Assembly: GCF_900566085.1 (NCBI RefSeq)
Contig: NZ_UPHT01000032.1
Span: forward strand, 62,001 to 126,000
Length of the DNA: 64,000 nucleotides
Direction of reading: 5' to 3'
DNA from: Mycobacterium attenuatum
Lineage (GTDB): Bacteria > Actinomycetota > Actinomycetes > Mycobacteriales > Mycobacteriaceae
Shown here: one piece after another, positions 20,618 to 31,713 of the stretch
Numbering within the stretch: the first letter of the stretch is position 1
How the letters are laid out: every line of letters begins with the position of its first letter
Translations under genes and position numbers: made by a program
The notes under the pieces: model-generated
Seen by the model: only the letters and a program-made list of their open reading frames with translations
Told to the model about the DNA's origin: nothing
Databases searched by the model: none

Positions 20618-22024
20618 ATGGGCGGGGAGTACTTGTCGGAGCAATCGATCACCTGGCGACACGTCAACGCCTACCGCTTTCTGGTTCGGCGCCTCGAGTG
20701 CGCGTTGCTGCAGCGGGAGTGTGATCGGGCACTGCGGGCACCCGCGCTGGCGTGGGCGCTCGGCTGTGTGGTAGCCGCCGTCGCGGCGGTGGCCGTCGCG
20801 ACAGTTGCAGTGGTGCAGCCGCAGCCGGGCCTCGGCGATGCGCGCATTGTGATGGGCCGTGACACCGGGGCGTTGTATGTGCGGGTCGGCGAAACCTGGC
20901 ATCCGGTGCTGAACCTGGCTTCGGCGCGGTTGATCGCGGCGACGGACGCCAATCCCCGGCGGGTACGTGAGGCCGAACTACGCCACGCCAAACTCGGTCC
21001 GCTGCTGGGTATTCCGGGCGCACCGCAGCTGATCGGTCCGTCGCTGCCCGCCGCCGAGTCGAGGTGGACTCTCTGCGACACCGATCGGGGGGCCGCAACC
21101 ACGGTGCTGGTCGGGCCCGTCGCCGAGACGTCGGTTCGGCGGCTGGCGGCCGAGCAGACGATCCTGGTGACCGTCGGACGCGGTGCGCCGGCATATCTGC
21201 TCTACCACGGACGCCGGGCCGTGGTGGACCTTGCCGACACCGCGGTGCTGCGGGCGTTGCGGCTGGAGGGCCGGGCTCCGCAGATCGTGTCGCAGTCTTT
21301 GCTCAGCGCCGTACCGGAGGTGCCGTCGATCACGGCTCCGCACATCAGCCACGCGGGCGAGCCGGGCGCGGCCGGGTTTCCCGTCGGCACTGTGTTGCGC
21401 ATCACACACGACGGCGGCGAAGAGTTCTACGTGGTGCTGCAAACGGGTGTTCAGCGGATCGGCCCCGTAGCGGCGGACCTGCTGCGGTTCAGCGACTCGC
21501 GCGGCAACGTTCATGTCGTCGCCGTGGCACCCGATGTGATCCGCGCTGCGCCGGTCGCGGATGTCCTGCCGCTCGCCACGTTGCCCGATGCGTTGGGCAC
21601 GCCTCGTGACGATAGCGACACCACGTTGTGTGTGACGTGGCTGCCGGGGCAGTCGGGCCGTCCCGAGCTTGGCTTCCTGACCGGCAGCGGCCTGCCAATG
21701 CCCGCCGCGGCGGCCCCGGTGACGCTGGCGCAGTCCGATGGTCGCGGCCCGGCGCTGGACGCGGTGTACCTGCCACCGGGTCACAGTGCCTACGCGGTTG
21801 CGCGCAGCTTGTCGGGCGTGGACACGAGGACGGTGTGGCGCTACCTGGTCACCGAAACGGGGGTGCGGTTCGCGATCCGCGACGATGAGACCGCACGTCA
21901 CCTCGGTTTGGGAGCGCCGGCTCCAGCGCCGTGGCCGATATTGGCGGCCCTGCCGCAGGGACCCGAACTCGGTGGGGAGCAGGCGTCAGTCGCCCACGAC
22001 ACCGTCGCGACCCGACCGTCTTAG
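20618..22024 (+). CDS. eccB4: ESX-4 core component EccB4
   Basis: A 468-residue single-pass membrane protein of the type VII secretion core. The short cytoplasmic N-terminus contains SEQSITWRHVNAYRFLVRRLE, typical of EccB, then one membrane helix (about residues 42-65) and a large periplasmic domain with one Cys pair (TLCDT, TLCVT). Length and start match M. tuberculosis Rv3450c. Its last 39 bases overlap the 3' end of mycP4 on the other strand. EccB assembles with EccC and EccD in the membrane pore. Confidence 0.93.
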   Translation: MGGEYLSEQSITWRHVNAYRFLVRRLECALLQRECDRALRAPALAWALGCVVAAVAAVAVATVAVVQPQPGLGDARIVMGRDTGALYVRVGETWHPVLNLASARLIAATDANPRRVREAELRHAKLGPLLGIPGAPQLIGPSLPAAESRWTLCDTDRGAATTVLVGPVAETSVRRLAAEQTILVTVGRGAPAYLLYHGRRAVVDLADTAVLRALRLEGRAPQIVSQSLLSAVPEVPSITAPHISHAGEPGAAGFPVGTVLRITHDGGEEFYVVLQTGVQRIGPVAADLLRFSDSRGNVHVVAVAPDVIRAAPVADVLPLATLPDALGTPRDDSDTTLCVTWLPGQSGRPELGFLTGSGLPMPAAAAPVTLAQSDGRGPALDAVYLPPGHSAYAVARSLSGVDTRTVWRYLVTETGVRFAIRDDETARHLGLGAPAPAPWPILAALPQGPELGGEQASVAHDTVATRPS

Positions 22025-23356
22025 CCGGGGCCGGATGACCGGGAACGACCCCGCAATCGCCATGAGCGCCACCAGTCCCATGGCCGTGCCGGCCAATGCC
22101 GTGTTGCGGCCGTGGCGATCGGCAGGCGCCGGCGATGCCGGGGTGGTGAGCGGTCCGGCTGCGGTGTCAGGATTGGTCGTGGGTTCCGGCGGCGTGGCAT
22201 CCGTGCTCAGCGCGGCCAGCGCGTCGACGGTCCCGTTGCCTACCAGGGGATTCCATCCGGCCGGCGGATGATGTGCGGTTGCGGTGATCCGCTGCATCAC
22301 CTGCCGTGCGGTCAACGCCGGAAATCGGGCGCGAAGCAACGCGACCAGCCCGCTGACGACGGGAGCGGCAAAACTCGTCCCGGACAATGGCGCCGAGCCA
22401 TGTTGTCCGTCAAGAGAATTCACGATTCCATTGCCGATCGGGCTCAGCGAGGTCACTTCCTCGCCGGTGGCGGCGACGTCGACCCACGGCCCGGCGAGAG
22501 TGAACGACGAGGGCGCGCCGGCGCGGTTCACCGATCCGACGGTCAGCACGTAGTCGTCGTACCAGGCCGGACTGACCGCGACCGTAACGGTGTCGCGGGA
22601 CACGTCAGACCGCTGGGCCGGACACTGTGCGCCATCGTCGGCGTTGCCGGCCGCGGCCACGACGACGGCATTCTTGACTTCGACCGCGTAGGCCAGTGCG
22701 GCGCCCAGGGCGCGGTCGTCGAGCAAGGGCGCGGCCGGGACGCATGCGACCGACGAGATGTTGATCACCGACGCGCCGAGATCGGCCGCGGTGCGCACGG
22801 CTTGCGCCATCGTGTCGACATCGCCGACCCCGGCGCCGGCGCGGTCGGCCAGCGGAGCGAATTTGGTGCTGGACTGCCGGATGCTGATCACCGTGGCCTC
22901 GGGTGCTATCCCGCTGAACCCGTCCGCGCTGGAATCCGGTGCAGCGGCGATGATTCCAGCGACAACAGTGCCGTGGGCGTCACAGTCCAGGGTGCCGTCG
23001 CCGGTGCTGACATAGTCGCCGCCGCCGACGAGGTGCGGCAGCCGTCGGTGCCGGGCGACGCCGGTGTCGATGACCGCGACCCGCTGGCCGGCGCCGCGCG
23101 TGAGCTGCCAGAGCTGCGGCAACTGGAGATCTGCGAGCTGAGCCGAAGCGTCGTCCCGACCGGATACCGATGTGGCCGCGGTGCAGACGTCGCGTTGCAC
23201 GGTCGGTTGCGGCGGGGCCGGTGATGTGGCCGCGGGCAGCCACTTTTCGTCCACCCGAGGTGGCGACACGGCGTGCGCCGGCGGCGCCATCCACAGCGGC
23301 ACCGTGACGAGCGCTGCCGCCAGCAGATGGGTGATGCGCGTGGTGGCCGCGTTCAT
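21986..23356 (-). CDS. mycP4: ESX-4 mycosin, membrane-anchored subtilisin-like protease
   Basis: A 456-residue mycosin. It has a signal peptide (residues 1-29), a subtilase domain with Asp97 (VIDTGV), His128 (DAHGTVVAG) and Ser in SGTSFAAP (about residue 345), a Pro/Thr-rich linker, one membrane helix near the C-terminus and a short basic tail. All three catalytic residues are present. Its ATG overlaps the eccD4 stop (ATGA), so its translation probably depends partly on ribosomes finishing eccD4, and the stop inside eccD4 may therefore lower its expression. Confidence 0.93.
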   Translation of the reverse strand: MNAATTRITHLLAAALVTVPLWMAPPAHAVSPPRVDEKWLPAATSPAPPQPTVQRDVCTAATSVSGRDDASAQLADLQLPQLWQLTRGAGQRVAVIDTGVARHRRLPHLVGGGDYVSTGDGTLDCDAHGTVVAGIIAAAPDSSADGFSGIAPEATVISIRQSSTKFAPLADRAGAGVGDVDTMAQAVRTAADLGASVINISSVACVPAAPLLDDRALGAALAYAVEVKNAVVVAAAGNADDGAQCPAQRSDVSRDTVTVAVSPAWYDDYVLTVGSVNRAGAPSSFTLAGPWVDVAATGEEVTSLSPIGNGIVNSLDGQHGSAPLSGTSFAAPVVSGLVALLRARFPALTARQVMQRITATAHHPPAGWNPLVGNGTVDALAALSTDATPPEPTTNPDTAAGPLTTPASPAPADRHGRNTALAGTAMGLVALMAIAGSFPVIRPRLRRSGRDGVVGD

Positions 23357-24720
23357 ATCAGGTCGAGGGCACGAATGGCGCCGAAGGTGCCGCATGTCCA
23401 GCAGGCCAGCGGCGCCATGGCGGCCCATGCCGCCAGCTCCAGCGCCTCGACACCTCGCGTGACGACGGGCGGGCGCGGCACGCGGGGAGCAACGAAGCCA
23501 AGGCATATCGCCGTGGCGGCCAGTATCGCCGTCAGTGCGGCAATCAGGGCTCCGTGCTGCGGCCAGCCTGCTGTCGCGATAACGAACGCTGTTGTGCCGG
23601 TGCTGGTTCCGCTGATGACGAGTAGTAGCCCGCGTGTCCGGTGACGATGCGCACGGGCGCGCATCACCAGCAGTGCGGCGGTGACGGCGGCCAGGGCGAC
23701 GCCGCGATGGGTGGCCAGGGCGGCGACGACGGCCCCAATGGCCGCACATCACGAAAAGGTGGCCAGCAGGCCGGTGAGCCAGTTGTCGGCCCGGGCCGAT
23801 CTGGCAGTCAATACCTCGGGTGGCGGTAGTTGGCCGGCATCGTGGTCGGGCGCCGTTGGCAGCCGCGGCGACAAGCCCGCCAACGCAATGGACATCCGCG
23901 CGGACGCTTCCAGCAGACCCAACGATGCCAACGCGGTCGACGAACCGATGACGTACCATGGCGCCGCGGTCAGCACCCCGGCCAGCGCGGCGACCGCGAT
24001 GACCGTCGCGCAGCCGGCTACGGCGGTCAAAGTGGCTACACCACAGCCGGTTACCCGGATGGCCAGCGTCGCCGCGACCGCCGCAGCGGTGGCCGCGAGC
24101 ATGGCATGCGGCATGCCTGGGGTGCCTGGCACCACCAGCAGACCGGCAACCGCGAGGAAGGCAGCGGCGATCATGGTCAACGTGAGTGCGGCGATCGGAT
24201 CCCGGTGGATCCGCTGTACCAGGCCGGCGAGCAGCAGGGCGAACACGGCGGCTGACGCCGCGACGCCGGTCGCCGCCGCGTCATGGTGAGCGCCGGCGCG
24301 CAGCGCATGCCGGATCAGCACCCCAACCCCCGCCGTCGTCACCGCACCGGCCGCCAGCGCACCGGTGAGCCGGGTGACTGCCCGGCAGGGACGGTGGACC
24401 GCGCCCAGAGTGGCCGCCACCGCCTCGGCCACGTCGTCGTGGCGATGGTTGGGCGGTTCGGGAACCGACCGGGTCAGCACCAGCACGGCGCCGTCGCGAA
24501 TATCGCTTTCCGCCAGAGTCGTTGGTGAGGCCAGTGCTTCCCCGCCCGCAATGCACAGCCGGTAGCGGGTCGCGGTGTCCGGCGCGATGTGATCGCCCAG
24601 GATGTCGATGATCGGCGGGATCAACGCCGCGACGGGAAGCGCTGCGGGCAGCGACAGGTCGACGGCGGTGGTGCCGGCATGAACGGTGACGCGGCGCAAG
24701 CCCGGATCGGCTGCAGACAA
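23353..24720 (-). pseudogene. eccD4: ESX-4 channel subunit EccD4, interrupted by an in-frame stop
   Basis: The frame from TTG 24720 (GAGGGGAG upstream) to TGA 23353 spans 456 codons. It shows the EccD layout: an N-terminal ubiquitin-like domain of about 85 residues, then a series of membrane helices. After codon 323 a TGA at 23749-23751 interrupts it between ADNWLTGLLATFS and CAAIGAVVAALATHRG. The frame then continues unchanged through about three more helices to a stop overlapping mycP4. With one sense codon in place of TGA the protein would be about 455 residues, close to family length. This looks like a single point mutation, giving a protein without its last membrane segments unless the stop is read through. 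A base error cannot be excluded. Confidence 0.85.
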
Positions 24721-24836
24721 CGGGGCTCCCCTCGGGTTGGGTCCAGCGGCACCTTAACCGGATTGGTCCGGCGCCGTTTCCGGCTGTGCACAGCTGACTT
24801 GCGGCCGGTCGCGGTGCTGCCTAGCGTCGTCGCACT

Positions 24837-27800
24837 GTGACAGCCGAAGTGGTGGTCGCGCCGCCGCCAGAGGTGCCGCGATCCGCGTCAGCGGGTCTAC
24901 TGGCTCGCATTGCGCCGATCGCGGTGTCGGTTGTGATGCTTGGCATTACGGCGGTCGCCTTCCTTTCCGGAACGGCTGGGCGCAACCCCATGTTCTTGGC
25001 GTTGCCGGCGATGACCGTGACATCGCTGGTCGTCACCGCGGTAGCTGGCCGTGGTCGTGGCCGGGATGACGACCTGGACGGCGAACGCCTGGACTATCTC
25101 CGATATCTGGCCGGCCTGCGGGCCATGGTCACCGAAACCGCGGTGGCGCAACGTTCGTCATTGAATTGGGCGCATCCGGAGCCCGACACGCTATGCAGCT
25201 TGATCGGCGGCACCCGGATGTGGGAGCGCTGTCGCACCCATGCCGACTTCTGCCGGGTGCGTATCGGCCGTGGGACTCAGCCGCTGGCAAGCCGGTTGGT
25301 GGTCCCGCAGCTGGCGCCGGGGCGCCGGGCCGATCCGGTCACCGTGACCGCGCTGCGCCGCTTTGTGCGCACGCATTCGACACTTGCCGACGCACCCGTC
25401 GCGGTTTCGCTGCCCGAAGCCGGGGCCGTGACGATCGATGGCGATGCTGCCGCGGTGCGTGGGCTGATTTGCGCGATGGTCTGTCAGATCGCGGTGCTGC
25501 ACCCGCCGGATCGGGTGTCGATCGTGGCGGTCGCCGACGACCGGAATCGATGTCATTGGGACTGGTTGAAGTGGTTGCCGCACAACCGGCATCGGAAGCG
25601 GTTCGATGCGGTGGGCCCGGTCCGGATGGTGTACGGCACATGGGCCGCGGCCCGCGGGGCAATCGGCGAGGCGACGGCGCCGTCCGTGGTGATCGTCGAC
25701 ACCGACGAACCAGCCGGCGCTGCGCTCACGGGTGCGATGACCCTTGCGGTCGGCCGCTGCCGCGACGGTGCGGCTGTGGTGCTCCGGCATGGCGGCGCAG
25801 CCGAGACGCCGACTCGTGTCGACCGGATGGAGCCGGTTGACGCGCTGGTATGCGCGCGCCGGCTGGCGGGCTACGGGGCCGGCCACCGGGCCGACCGCCC
25901 TACCGCCGACTCACAGTGGGCCGAGTTGGTAGGCATCGGTGCCGCCGAGGCCTTCGACCCAGCCGCCCTGTGGCGCAACCTGAACGCCGCGGATCGGCTG
26001 CGCGCTCCGATCGGAACCGCGGTCGACGGCACGCCCGTCGAACTGGACATCAAGGAGCCCGCCGAAGACGGCATAGGACCGCACGGTCTGTGTGTCGGCG
26101 CCACCGGGTCAGGAAAGTCGGAGCTGCTACGCACCGTGGCGCTGGGCATGATGGCGCGCAACCCTCCCGAGGTGCTCAATCTGCTGCTGATCGACTTCAA
26201 AGGCGGCGCAACATTTCTCGATCTCGCGGCGGCGCCGCACGTCGCCGCGGTCATCACCAATCTGTCCGACGAGGCACCGCTGGTCGCCCGGATGCGTGAG
26301 GCGCTGGCCGGCGAGATGAACCGTCGCCAACAGCTGCTGCGTAGGGCCGGCAACTTCGTCAGCGTGGCAGCCTACGAGAAGGCACGCCGCAGCGGCTGTC
26401 CATTGGCCGCGCTCCCGACCCTGTTCATCATCGTCGACGAGTTCTCCGAACTGCTGAGCCAGCACCCCGATTTCGCTGAGGTATTCGTTGCGATCGGCCG
26501 GCTCGGGCGATCGCTGGGTATGCACCTGCTGCTCGCCAGTCAGCGGCTCGACGAGGGCAGGCTGCGTGGGCTGGAGGCCCACCTGTCCTATCGGGTGTGC
26601 CTGAAAACGTTGTCCCCCAGTGACTCACGCTCGGTGTTGGGAACACTCGACGCCTACGAGCTGCCGAACATTCCGGGTGCCGGCTGGCTGCGCGCAGCCA
26701 GCGCAGAGCTGACCCGGTTCCACACCGCGTTCGTCTCCGCGCCGCTCCCGGCGACTGGGACCGCAACCGAACCGGCTTTGCCGCAACAGGTGCGGCTGTT
26801 CACCTGCGAACCTGCGGGGACTGTCACCGACGTCGCCAAGGGGAGTGCCGAGCCCGCACACAGCGTGTTGCATGCGGTGTTGGGCCGACTGGCCGGTCAC
26901 GGTCCAGCCGCACACCGGGTCTGGTTGCCGCCGCTGGAGTCGGCACCGGCGCTGGATGCCCTGCTGGCCGACGAAGCGCGACCTGAATTGACGGTGCCGA
27001 TCGGCATCGTTGACCGGCCGTTTGACCAGTCCCGGTCGCCGCTGACGGTCGACTTGTCGGCGGCGGCGGGTCATGTCGCGGTGGTGGGGGCGACCCGATC
27101 GGGCAAGTCGACCGCGTTGTGCACGCTGATCACCGCGCTGGCGGCCAGCCACGATGCGGGCCGGGTCCAGTTCTACTGCCTGGACTTCGGCGGCGGTGCC
27201 CTGGCCTCCGTGCGGGGCCTGCCGCAAGTGGGGGCGGTCGCCGGACGCTCGGAGCCGGAGTTGGTCCGGCGTATGGTCGCCGAGCTCGAGTCGGTCCTGC
27301 GGTCGCGAGAGTCGCTGTCGTGCGACCAGAGAACCGGCCGCGACCGGCGCGCCGACGTATTCTTGGTCGTCGACGGTTGGGCAAGCCTGCGCCAGGCATT
27401 CGGCGAACTGGAGGAGCCGATTACCGCGCTTGCGGTCCAAGGCCTTTCGTTCGGCATCCACGTGGTGGTGTCGGCATCGCGGTGGGCGGAGATCAGGCCG
27501 TCGCTCAAGGACCAAATCGGTACCCGGATTGAGCTGCGCCTGGGCGAGCCCGCCGATTCCGAAGTGGACCGCAAGCAGGCGCGGCAGGTGCCCCCCGACC
27601 GCCCGGGGCGCGGGCTTGCGCCCGACGGCTCGCACATGATGATCGCCCTGCCCGAGCCGCATCAGATGAGGTGCTGCCACGGTGACACGGTCGCGCCGCC
27701 CATACCGTTGCTGCCCACACGGGTGGACTACGGCAGCGTCCTGCACCGAGCAGGTGACCAGGATCGCCGGCGCATCATCATCGGTGCCGAGGAGAGCGGA

Positions 27801-28460
27801 TTGCAGCCCGCCACAGTCGATTTCGAACATCACTCCCATCTGGTGATCTTCGGCGACAACGAGTGCGGAAAGTCGGCCACGCTGCGCCTGCTGTGCCGGG
27901 AGATCGTCCGGACCAGGACTCCTGCGCAGGCCCAACTCTTCATCGTCGATTATCGGCGTGCACTGCTCGGCGTTGTCGAGTCGGAACACCTTGGCGGCTA
28001 CGTCGTGTCCGCGCCGGGATTGAATGCGGTGCTGCCGGGCGTGTTATCGCGGCTGCACGACCGAATGCTCCCGGCGGATGTCAGCCAGGCGCAGTTGCGC
28101 GCCAGGTCCTGGTGGGGCGGCCCGGACATTTACCTCGTGGTCGACGACTATGATCTGGTTGCCACTGCCGCGGCTAACCCACTGCTGACATTGCTCGAAT
28201 ACCTGCCGCACGCAATCGATCTCGGACTGCACCTGGTGGTCGCTCGGCGCAGCGGCGGGGCCGCGCGCGCCATGTTCGAGCCATTGTTGGCGGGCCTGCG
28301 TGACTTCGGCTGCATGGCGCTGATGATGAGCGGGCGTCCCGAGGAAGGCGCGTTATTCGGCACGAGCCGCCCGGGCCCGTTGCCCGCGGGCCGCGGTGTC
28401 CTGATCGCCCGTACCGGTGACGAGCGGCGCGTCCAGGTCGCGTGGAGTCCGCCGCCATGA
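24837..28460 (+). CDS. eccC4: ESX-4 FtsK/SpoIIIE-type ATPase EccC4
   Basis: A 1207-residue motor of type VII secretion. Two membrane helices lie at about residues 20-65. Three ATPase domains follow with P-loops near residue 421 (GATGSGKSE), 751 (GATRSGKST) and 1006 (GDNECGKSA). Walker B is clear in the first ([10 protein letters not shown]) and present in later ones. EccC recognises Esx substrates and drives export; it is a single chain here, as in ESX-4 generally. GTG 24837 is divergent from eccD4 with 116 bases between. The stop overlaps the following ATG (ATGA). Confidence 0.95.
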   Translation: MTAEVVVAPPPEVPRSASAGLLARIAPIAVSVVMLGITAVAFLSGTAGRNPMFLALPAMTVTSLVVTAVAGRGRGRDDDLDGERLDYLRYLAGLRAMVTETAVAQRSSLNWAHPEPDTLCSLIGGTRMWERCRTHADFCRVRIGRGTQPLASRLVVPQLAPGRRADPVTVTALRRFVRTHSTLADAPVAVSLPEAGAVTIDGDAAAVRGLICAMVCQIAVLHPPDRVSIVAVADDRNRCHWDWLKWLPHNRHRKRFDAVGPVRMVYGTWAAARGAIGEATAPSVVIVDTDEPAGAALTGAMTLAVGRCRDGAAVVLRHGGAAETPTRVDRMEPVDALVCARRLAGYGAGHRADRPTADSQWAELVGIGAAEAFDPAALWRNLNAADRLRAPIGTAVDGTPVELDIKEPAEDGIGPHGLCVGATGSGKSELLRTVALGMMARNPPEVLNLLLIDFKGGATFLDLAAAPHVAAVITNLSDEAPLVARMREALAGEMNRRQQLLRRAGNFVSVAAYEKARRSGCPLAALPTLFIIVDEFSELLSQHPDFAEVFVAIGRLGRSLGMHLLLASQRLDEGRLRGLEAHLSYRVCLKTLSPSDSRSVLGTLDAYELPNIPGAGWLRAASAELTRFHTAFVSAPLPATGTATEPALPQQVRLFTCEPAGTVTDVAKGSAEPAHSVLHAVLGRLAGHGPAAHRVWLPPLESAPALDALLADEARPELTVPIGIVDRPFDQSRSPLTVDLSAAAGHVAVVGATRSGKSTALCTLITALAASHDAGRVQFYCLDFGGGALASVRGLPQVGAVAGRSEPELVRRMVAELESVLRSRESLSCDQRTGRDRRADVFLVVDGWASLRQAFGELEEPITALAVQGLSFGIHVVVSASRWAEIRPSLKDQIGTRIELRLGEPADSEVDRKQARQVPPDRPGRGLAPDGSHMMIALPEPHQMRCCHGDTVAPPIPLLPTRVDYGSVLHRAGDQDRRRIIIGAEESGLQPATVDFEHHSHLVIFGDNECGKSATLRLLCREIVRTRTPAQAQLFIVDYRRALLGVVESEHLGGYVVSAPGLNAVLPGVLSRLHDRMLPADVSQAQLRARSWWGGPDIYLVVDDYDLVATAAANPLLTLLEYLPHAIDLGLHLVVARRSGGAARAMFEPLLAGLRDFGCMALMMSGRPEEGALFGTSRPGPLPAGRGVLIARTGDERRVQVAWSPPP

Positions 28461-29710
28461 GCCGGCCACATCCCGCGGTGATCGAGACCGGCCCAGGCGC
28501 CGTCCGCCGGTTATGTTGTGGCGCAGGGCCGCTCGTCAACACGGAGGTGTGCGCGGCTGCGCTGGATGCGATCGACGATGCGGTGGCGCTGGTCGCCGAG
28601 CACCCGGTGACCGTCGGCGCGTTGTGGTCGGCGACGCTTCGCGATCTGGCGCGTGATCACGGCGCTGGCATGGTCGTCGTGCATCCGTCGTGGTGGCCGC
28701 CATCGCGGGTGCGGGTGGTCAGCACGGCGGCCCGCGCTGTGGCCGCCGGTGACATCGTGGTGCGGCCGCGGTCGTGGTTGCTGAACCGGGCGGCCACGCA
28801 GGCGGTCGTGGTGGAGATCGCGGATCGGCTGGTGGCTGTCGTCGGCTCCGACGAGATGGTCGCGGTGGCGCGTTTGGCGCAGGCTCGAGTTTTGACCCAA
28901 GAGGCCGAAGAGGCCGAAGAGGCCGAAGAGGCCGAAGAGGCCGAAGAGGTAGCCGCCGTCGTGGCCGGCATGACCCGGGGTACCGCGGCGGCGGTGGTCA
29001 TCGATGCTCAGAGCGCGGTCGCCGGAGCGGCAGCGCTTGCGAAATCGATCGCGGGTGCCCTGCGGGATCGCCACGCCGTCGCCGAGGTCGACGACGCCGG
29101 ATTAGCCCGGTTGGCCCGGGACACGCCGGCGGAGCAGTCGCAATCCGCGGGCGGGTCCTTGAATGCTGAGCGTGGAGCCCGCGGTCGCAGGCTGGCGGCA
29201 TGGATGGCCGCCGGCGTGGCTATGACGGTGGTGGTGGTGGCCGCAACGGCGCGACACGGTGCTGTGGCGGTGCAGGTGGCGCCGACGACGTTTCTGGTGG
29301 AGGGCCGCGTGGCGCTCACCGTTCCGGCCGGCTGGTCCACGCAGCGGGTGACCGGTGGGCCGGGCTCGGCTCGAGTACAGCTCACGTCGCCGACGGATCC
29401 GGAGGTGGCCTTGCATGTCACGCAATCACAGGTGCCCGGGGAGACGCTGACCCAGGCCGTCGAACGGTTGCGAAGAGCCGTCGACGCAGAACCGGCGGGT
29501 GTATTCGTCGACTTCAATCCTTCCGGCGTCAGCGCCGGCCGACCCGTGGTGACCTACCGCGAGCTACGGGGCGGACATGACGTGTGGTGGACGGTGTTGC
29601 TCGACAGCGGCGTGCGGATCAGCATCGGATGTCAGAGCCGGCCGGGGGCCCGGGATGCCGTCCGCGACGTGTGCGAACGTGCCGTGCAATCGGCGCATGC
29701 GGTCGGTTGA
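28457..29710 (+). CDS. Type VII secretion-associated protein, Rv3446c-like
   Basis: A 417-residue protein encoded between eccC4 and esxU, as Rv3446c is in M. tuberculosis. The N-terminal 230 residues are cytoplasmic, a single membrane helix ([15 protein letters not shown]) lies near residue 255, and the C-terminal domain should be outside. ATG 28457 overlaps the eccC4 stop; GTG 28442 is possible. Residues 149-163 are five Glu-Ala-Glu units encoded by a perfect 9-bp tandem repeat. The exact role is unknown; by position it belongs to the ESX-4 apparatus. Confidence 0.85.
   Translation: MSRPHPAVIETGPGAVRRLCCGAGPLVNTEVCAAALDAIDDAVALVAEHPVTVGALWSATLRDLARDHGAGMVVVHPSWWPPSRVRVVSTAARAVAAGDIVVRPRSWLLNRAATQAVVVEIADRLVAVVGSDEMVAVARLAQARVLTQEAEEAEEAEEAEEAEEVAAVVAGMTRGTAAAVVIDAQSAVAGAAALAKSIAGALRDRHAVAEVDDAGLARLARDTPAEQSQSAGGSLNAERGARGRRLAAWMAAGVAMTVVVVAATARHGAVAVQVAPTTFLVEGRVALTVPAGWSTQRVTGGPGSARVQLTSPTDPEVALHVTQSQVPGETLTQAVERLRRAVDAEPAGVFVDFNPSGVSAGRPVVTYRELRGGHDVWWTVLLDSGVRISIGCQSRPGARDAVRDVCERAVQSAHAVG
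28901..28945 (+). repeat. Five perfect 9-bp tandem repeats in a coding region
   Basis: The unit GAGGCCGAA is repeated five times without mismatch inside the Rv3446c-like gene and encodes EAE units. Because the period is three codons, slippage changes protein length without breaking the frame. Confidence 0.92.
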
Positions 29711-29796
29711 ACCGGGAAATTTGGACGGAACCGAATCGCCTCGGCCGCAGTCGTATTTGGTATCAGCAACCGGAGAGCAACTGGGGAAGGAAACAG

Positions 29797-30111
29797 GTGA
29801 GCCCGAACGCCCTGAATGCCGATTTCGACCTGATGCGGTCGGTCGCGGCAACGACCGACGCGCGCAACGAGGAAATCCGGGCGATGCTGCAGGCATTCAT
29901 CGGCCGGATGAGCAGCGTGCCGCCGTCGATCTGGGGTGGGCTGGCGGCCGCGCGATTCAAAGACGTAGTGGAGCGCTGGAACGCGGAGTCGACGCGCCTC
30001 TACCACGTGTTGCATGAGATCGCCGAAACCATTCGGCACAACGAGGCCGTGCTGCACGAGGCCGGTCAAAACCATGCCCGCCACGTCGCCAGCGCCGGCG
30101 GAACATTGTGA
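29797..30111 (+). CDS. esxU: WXG100-family ESX-4 substrate EsxU
   Basis: A 104-residue helical-hairpin protein with the central WGG turn ([12 protein letters not shown]) of the WXG100 family. GTG 29797 follows GGAAGGAAA and gives the same start as M. tuberculosis EsxU (Rv3445c), to which it is nearly identical over most of its length. It should form a heterodimer with EsxT, encoded immediately downstream, and be exported by ESX-4. Confidence 0.94.
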   Translation: MSPNALNADFDLMRSVAATTDARNEEIRAMLQAFIGRMSSVPPSIWGGLAAARFKDVVERWNAESTRLYHVLHEIAETIRHNEAVLHEAGQNHARHVASAGGTL

Positions 30112-30131
30112 CCGAGAGGATTAGCCTTGAT

Positions 30132-30434
30132 ATGACCGCCGAGCCGGCCTTGTCGTACAACTTCGACGCCATCGAATACGGCGTTCGTCAGGAGATCCAC
30201 ACCACCTCGGCGCGTTTCAACGCCGCGCTCGAGGAGCTGAGCTCCCGCATCGCGCCGTTGCAGCAGCTGTGGACTCGGGAAGCGGCCACGGCGTATCAAC
30301 TCGAGCAACTCAGGTGGCACCAGGCCGCTGAGGCGCTCAACGAGATCCTGATCGACCTGGGAAATGCGGTCCGCGACGGTGCCGAGGAGGTGGCGCACGC
30401 CGACCGCCGGGCAGCGGGTACGTGGGGGCGGTAG
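30132..30434 (+). CDS. esxT: WXG100-like ESX-4 substrate EsxT
   Basis: A 100-residue helical-hairpin protein matching M. tuberculosis EsxT (Rv3444c) in length and sequence. The turn between its helices reads LWTREA, so the Gly of the WXG motif is missing, a feature remembered for EsxT elsewhere too. ATG 30132 is chosen for length agreement; GTG 30108, overlapping the esxU stop, is an alternative that adds eight residues. It is the last gene of the ESX-4 plus-strand unit, followed by a strong hairpin. Confidence 0.92.
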   Translation: MTAEPALSYNFDAIEYGVRQEIHTTSARFNAALEELSSRIAPLQQLWTREAATAYQLEQLRWHQAAEALNEILIDLGNAVRDGAEEVAHADRRAAGTWGR

Positions 30435-30449
30435 TCACCTGCTGAGACT

Positions 30450-30490
30450 CTGTGCGGTCCCGGCGGAGGAGAGCCGTCGGGACCGCACAG
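30450..30490 (+). terminator. Strong hairpin after the ESX-4 operon
   Basis: CTGTGCGGTCCC (30450-30461) pairs perfectly with GGGACCGCACAG (30479-30490), with further pairing inside the loop. It lies 15 bases after the esxT stop. No T-tract follows, as is common for mycobacterial intrinsic terminators. It should separate ESX-4 transcription from rplM. Confidence 0.7.
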
Positions 30491-30684
30491 TGATATTGAC
30501 CTGCGGCGATTTTGACCTGCGGGGATGGCCGTCGGTAAGCTGCTCCGTTGGCGTGTGGTACGCCGGGGCCTCGGGTCAATGTCGGTCGCCGAGAACTAGC
30601 CCATCGTTGACGCTCACCGTCGACGCCTGACCGGCGCCCGGATCACACCGGGGTCCGCCCGAGAGAGAAAGTGTGGTAAGCGCT

Positions 30685-31128
30685 GTGCCTACATACGCGC
30701 CCAAGGCGGGTGACACCACGAGGTCGTGGTATGTCATCGACGCCACGGACGTTGTGCTTGGCCGCCTTGCCGTTGCAGCGGCCAACCTGCTGCGCGGCAA
30801 GCACAAGCCGACGTTCGCGCCCAATGTCGACGGTGGCGACTTCGTCATCATCGTCAACGCCGACAAGGTTGCCATCAGCGGCGACAAACTGCGTCACAAG
30901 ATGGCTTACCGCCACTCGGGATATCCCGGCGGCCTGCGCAAGCGCACGATCGGCGAGCTGATGCAACAACATCCGGATCGCGTGGTGGAAAAAGCGATCG
31001 TCGGGATGCTGCCGAAGAACAAGCTGAGCCGTCAGATCCAGCGCAAGCTGCGCGTCTACGCCGGGCCGGAGCATCCCCACACCGCGCAGCAGCCGGTTCC
31101 GTTCGAGATCAAGCAGGTGGCGCAGTGA
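30685..31128 (+). CDS. rplM: 50S ribosomal protein L13
   Basis: A 147-residue L13, an early assembly protein of the large subunit. Hallmarks are [31 protein letters not shown] and [15 protein letters not shown] 30685 matches the mycobacterial consensus start ([15 protein letters not shown]); a GTG four codons upstream at 30673 is the alternative. The stop overlaps the rpsI start. Confidence 0.97.
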   Translation: MPTYAPKAGDTTRSWYVIDATDVVLGRLAVAAANLLRGKHKPTFAPNVDGGDFVIIVNADKVAISGDKLRHKMAYRHSGYPGGLRKRTIGELMQQHPDRVVEKAIVGMLPKNKLSRQIQRKLRVYAGPEHPHTAQQPVPFEIKQVAQ

Positions 31129-31577
31129 CCGAAATCAGCGAGGCTCCCGCCGTCGAGAGCCAGTCAATCCAGCACGAATCGTTCGTGTTCGAACGGCCCA
31201 TCCAGACCGTCGGACGCCGCAAGGAAGCCGTGGTGCGGGTGCGACTGGTGCCCGGTACCGGCAAGTTCGACCTCAACGGCCGCACTTTGGAGGACTACTT
31301 TCCGAACAAGGTGCACCAGCAACTCATCAAGGCTCCGCTGGTCACGGTCGACCGGGTGGAAAGCTACGACGTCTTCGCTCACCTCAACGGTGGCGGCCCC
31401 TCGGGCCAGGCGGGGGCATTGCGCCTCGGCATAGCGCGCGCGCTGATTCTGGCCAACCCGGACGACCGGCCCCCGCTGAAGAAGGCCGGCTTCCTGACCC
31501 GCGATCCGCGTGCCACCGAGCGCAAGAAGTACGGCCTGAAGAAGGCCCGCAAGGCACCTCAGTACAGCAAGCGCTGA
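31125..31577 (+). CDS. rpsI: 30S ribosomal protein S9
   Basis: A 150-residue S9. The conserved part starts at [17 protein letters not shown] and ends in the basic [15 protein letters not shown] tail, whose last Arg reaches the P-site tRNA. The N-terminal 30 or so residues are the usual actinobacterial extension. GTG 31125 overlaps the rplM stop (GTGA). Confidence 0.97.
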   Translation: MTEISEAPAVESQSIQHESFVFERPIQTVGRRKEAVVRVRLVPGTGKFDLNGRTLEDYFPNKVHQQLIKAPLVTVDRVESYDVFAHLNGGGPSGQAGALRLGIARALILANPDDRPPLKKAGFLTRDPRATERKKYGLKKARKAPQYSKR

Positions 31578-31713
31578 CCAACATCACTTTCTGGCCGCAA
31601 CCGTGCCATTTATGCATCATGTGCGGCGTGTCGACGTTCACACGGGCACGGTTTCGGCGAGAAAGAAATGGGCACCTTGGGTGCAAGACGTCAACTGTGA
31701 GAGGTTTGTCCGC

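Noticed and set aside
26625..27989. 454-codon open frame on the minus strand inside eccC4
   Set aside because: Antisense to a clearly coding ATPase gene; Arg/Gln/His-rich translation with no domain, typical of a high-GC shadow frame.
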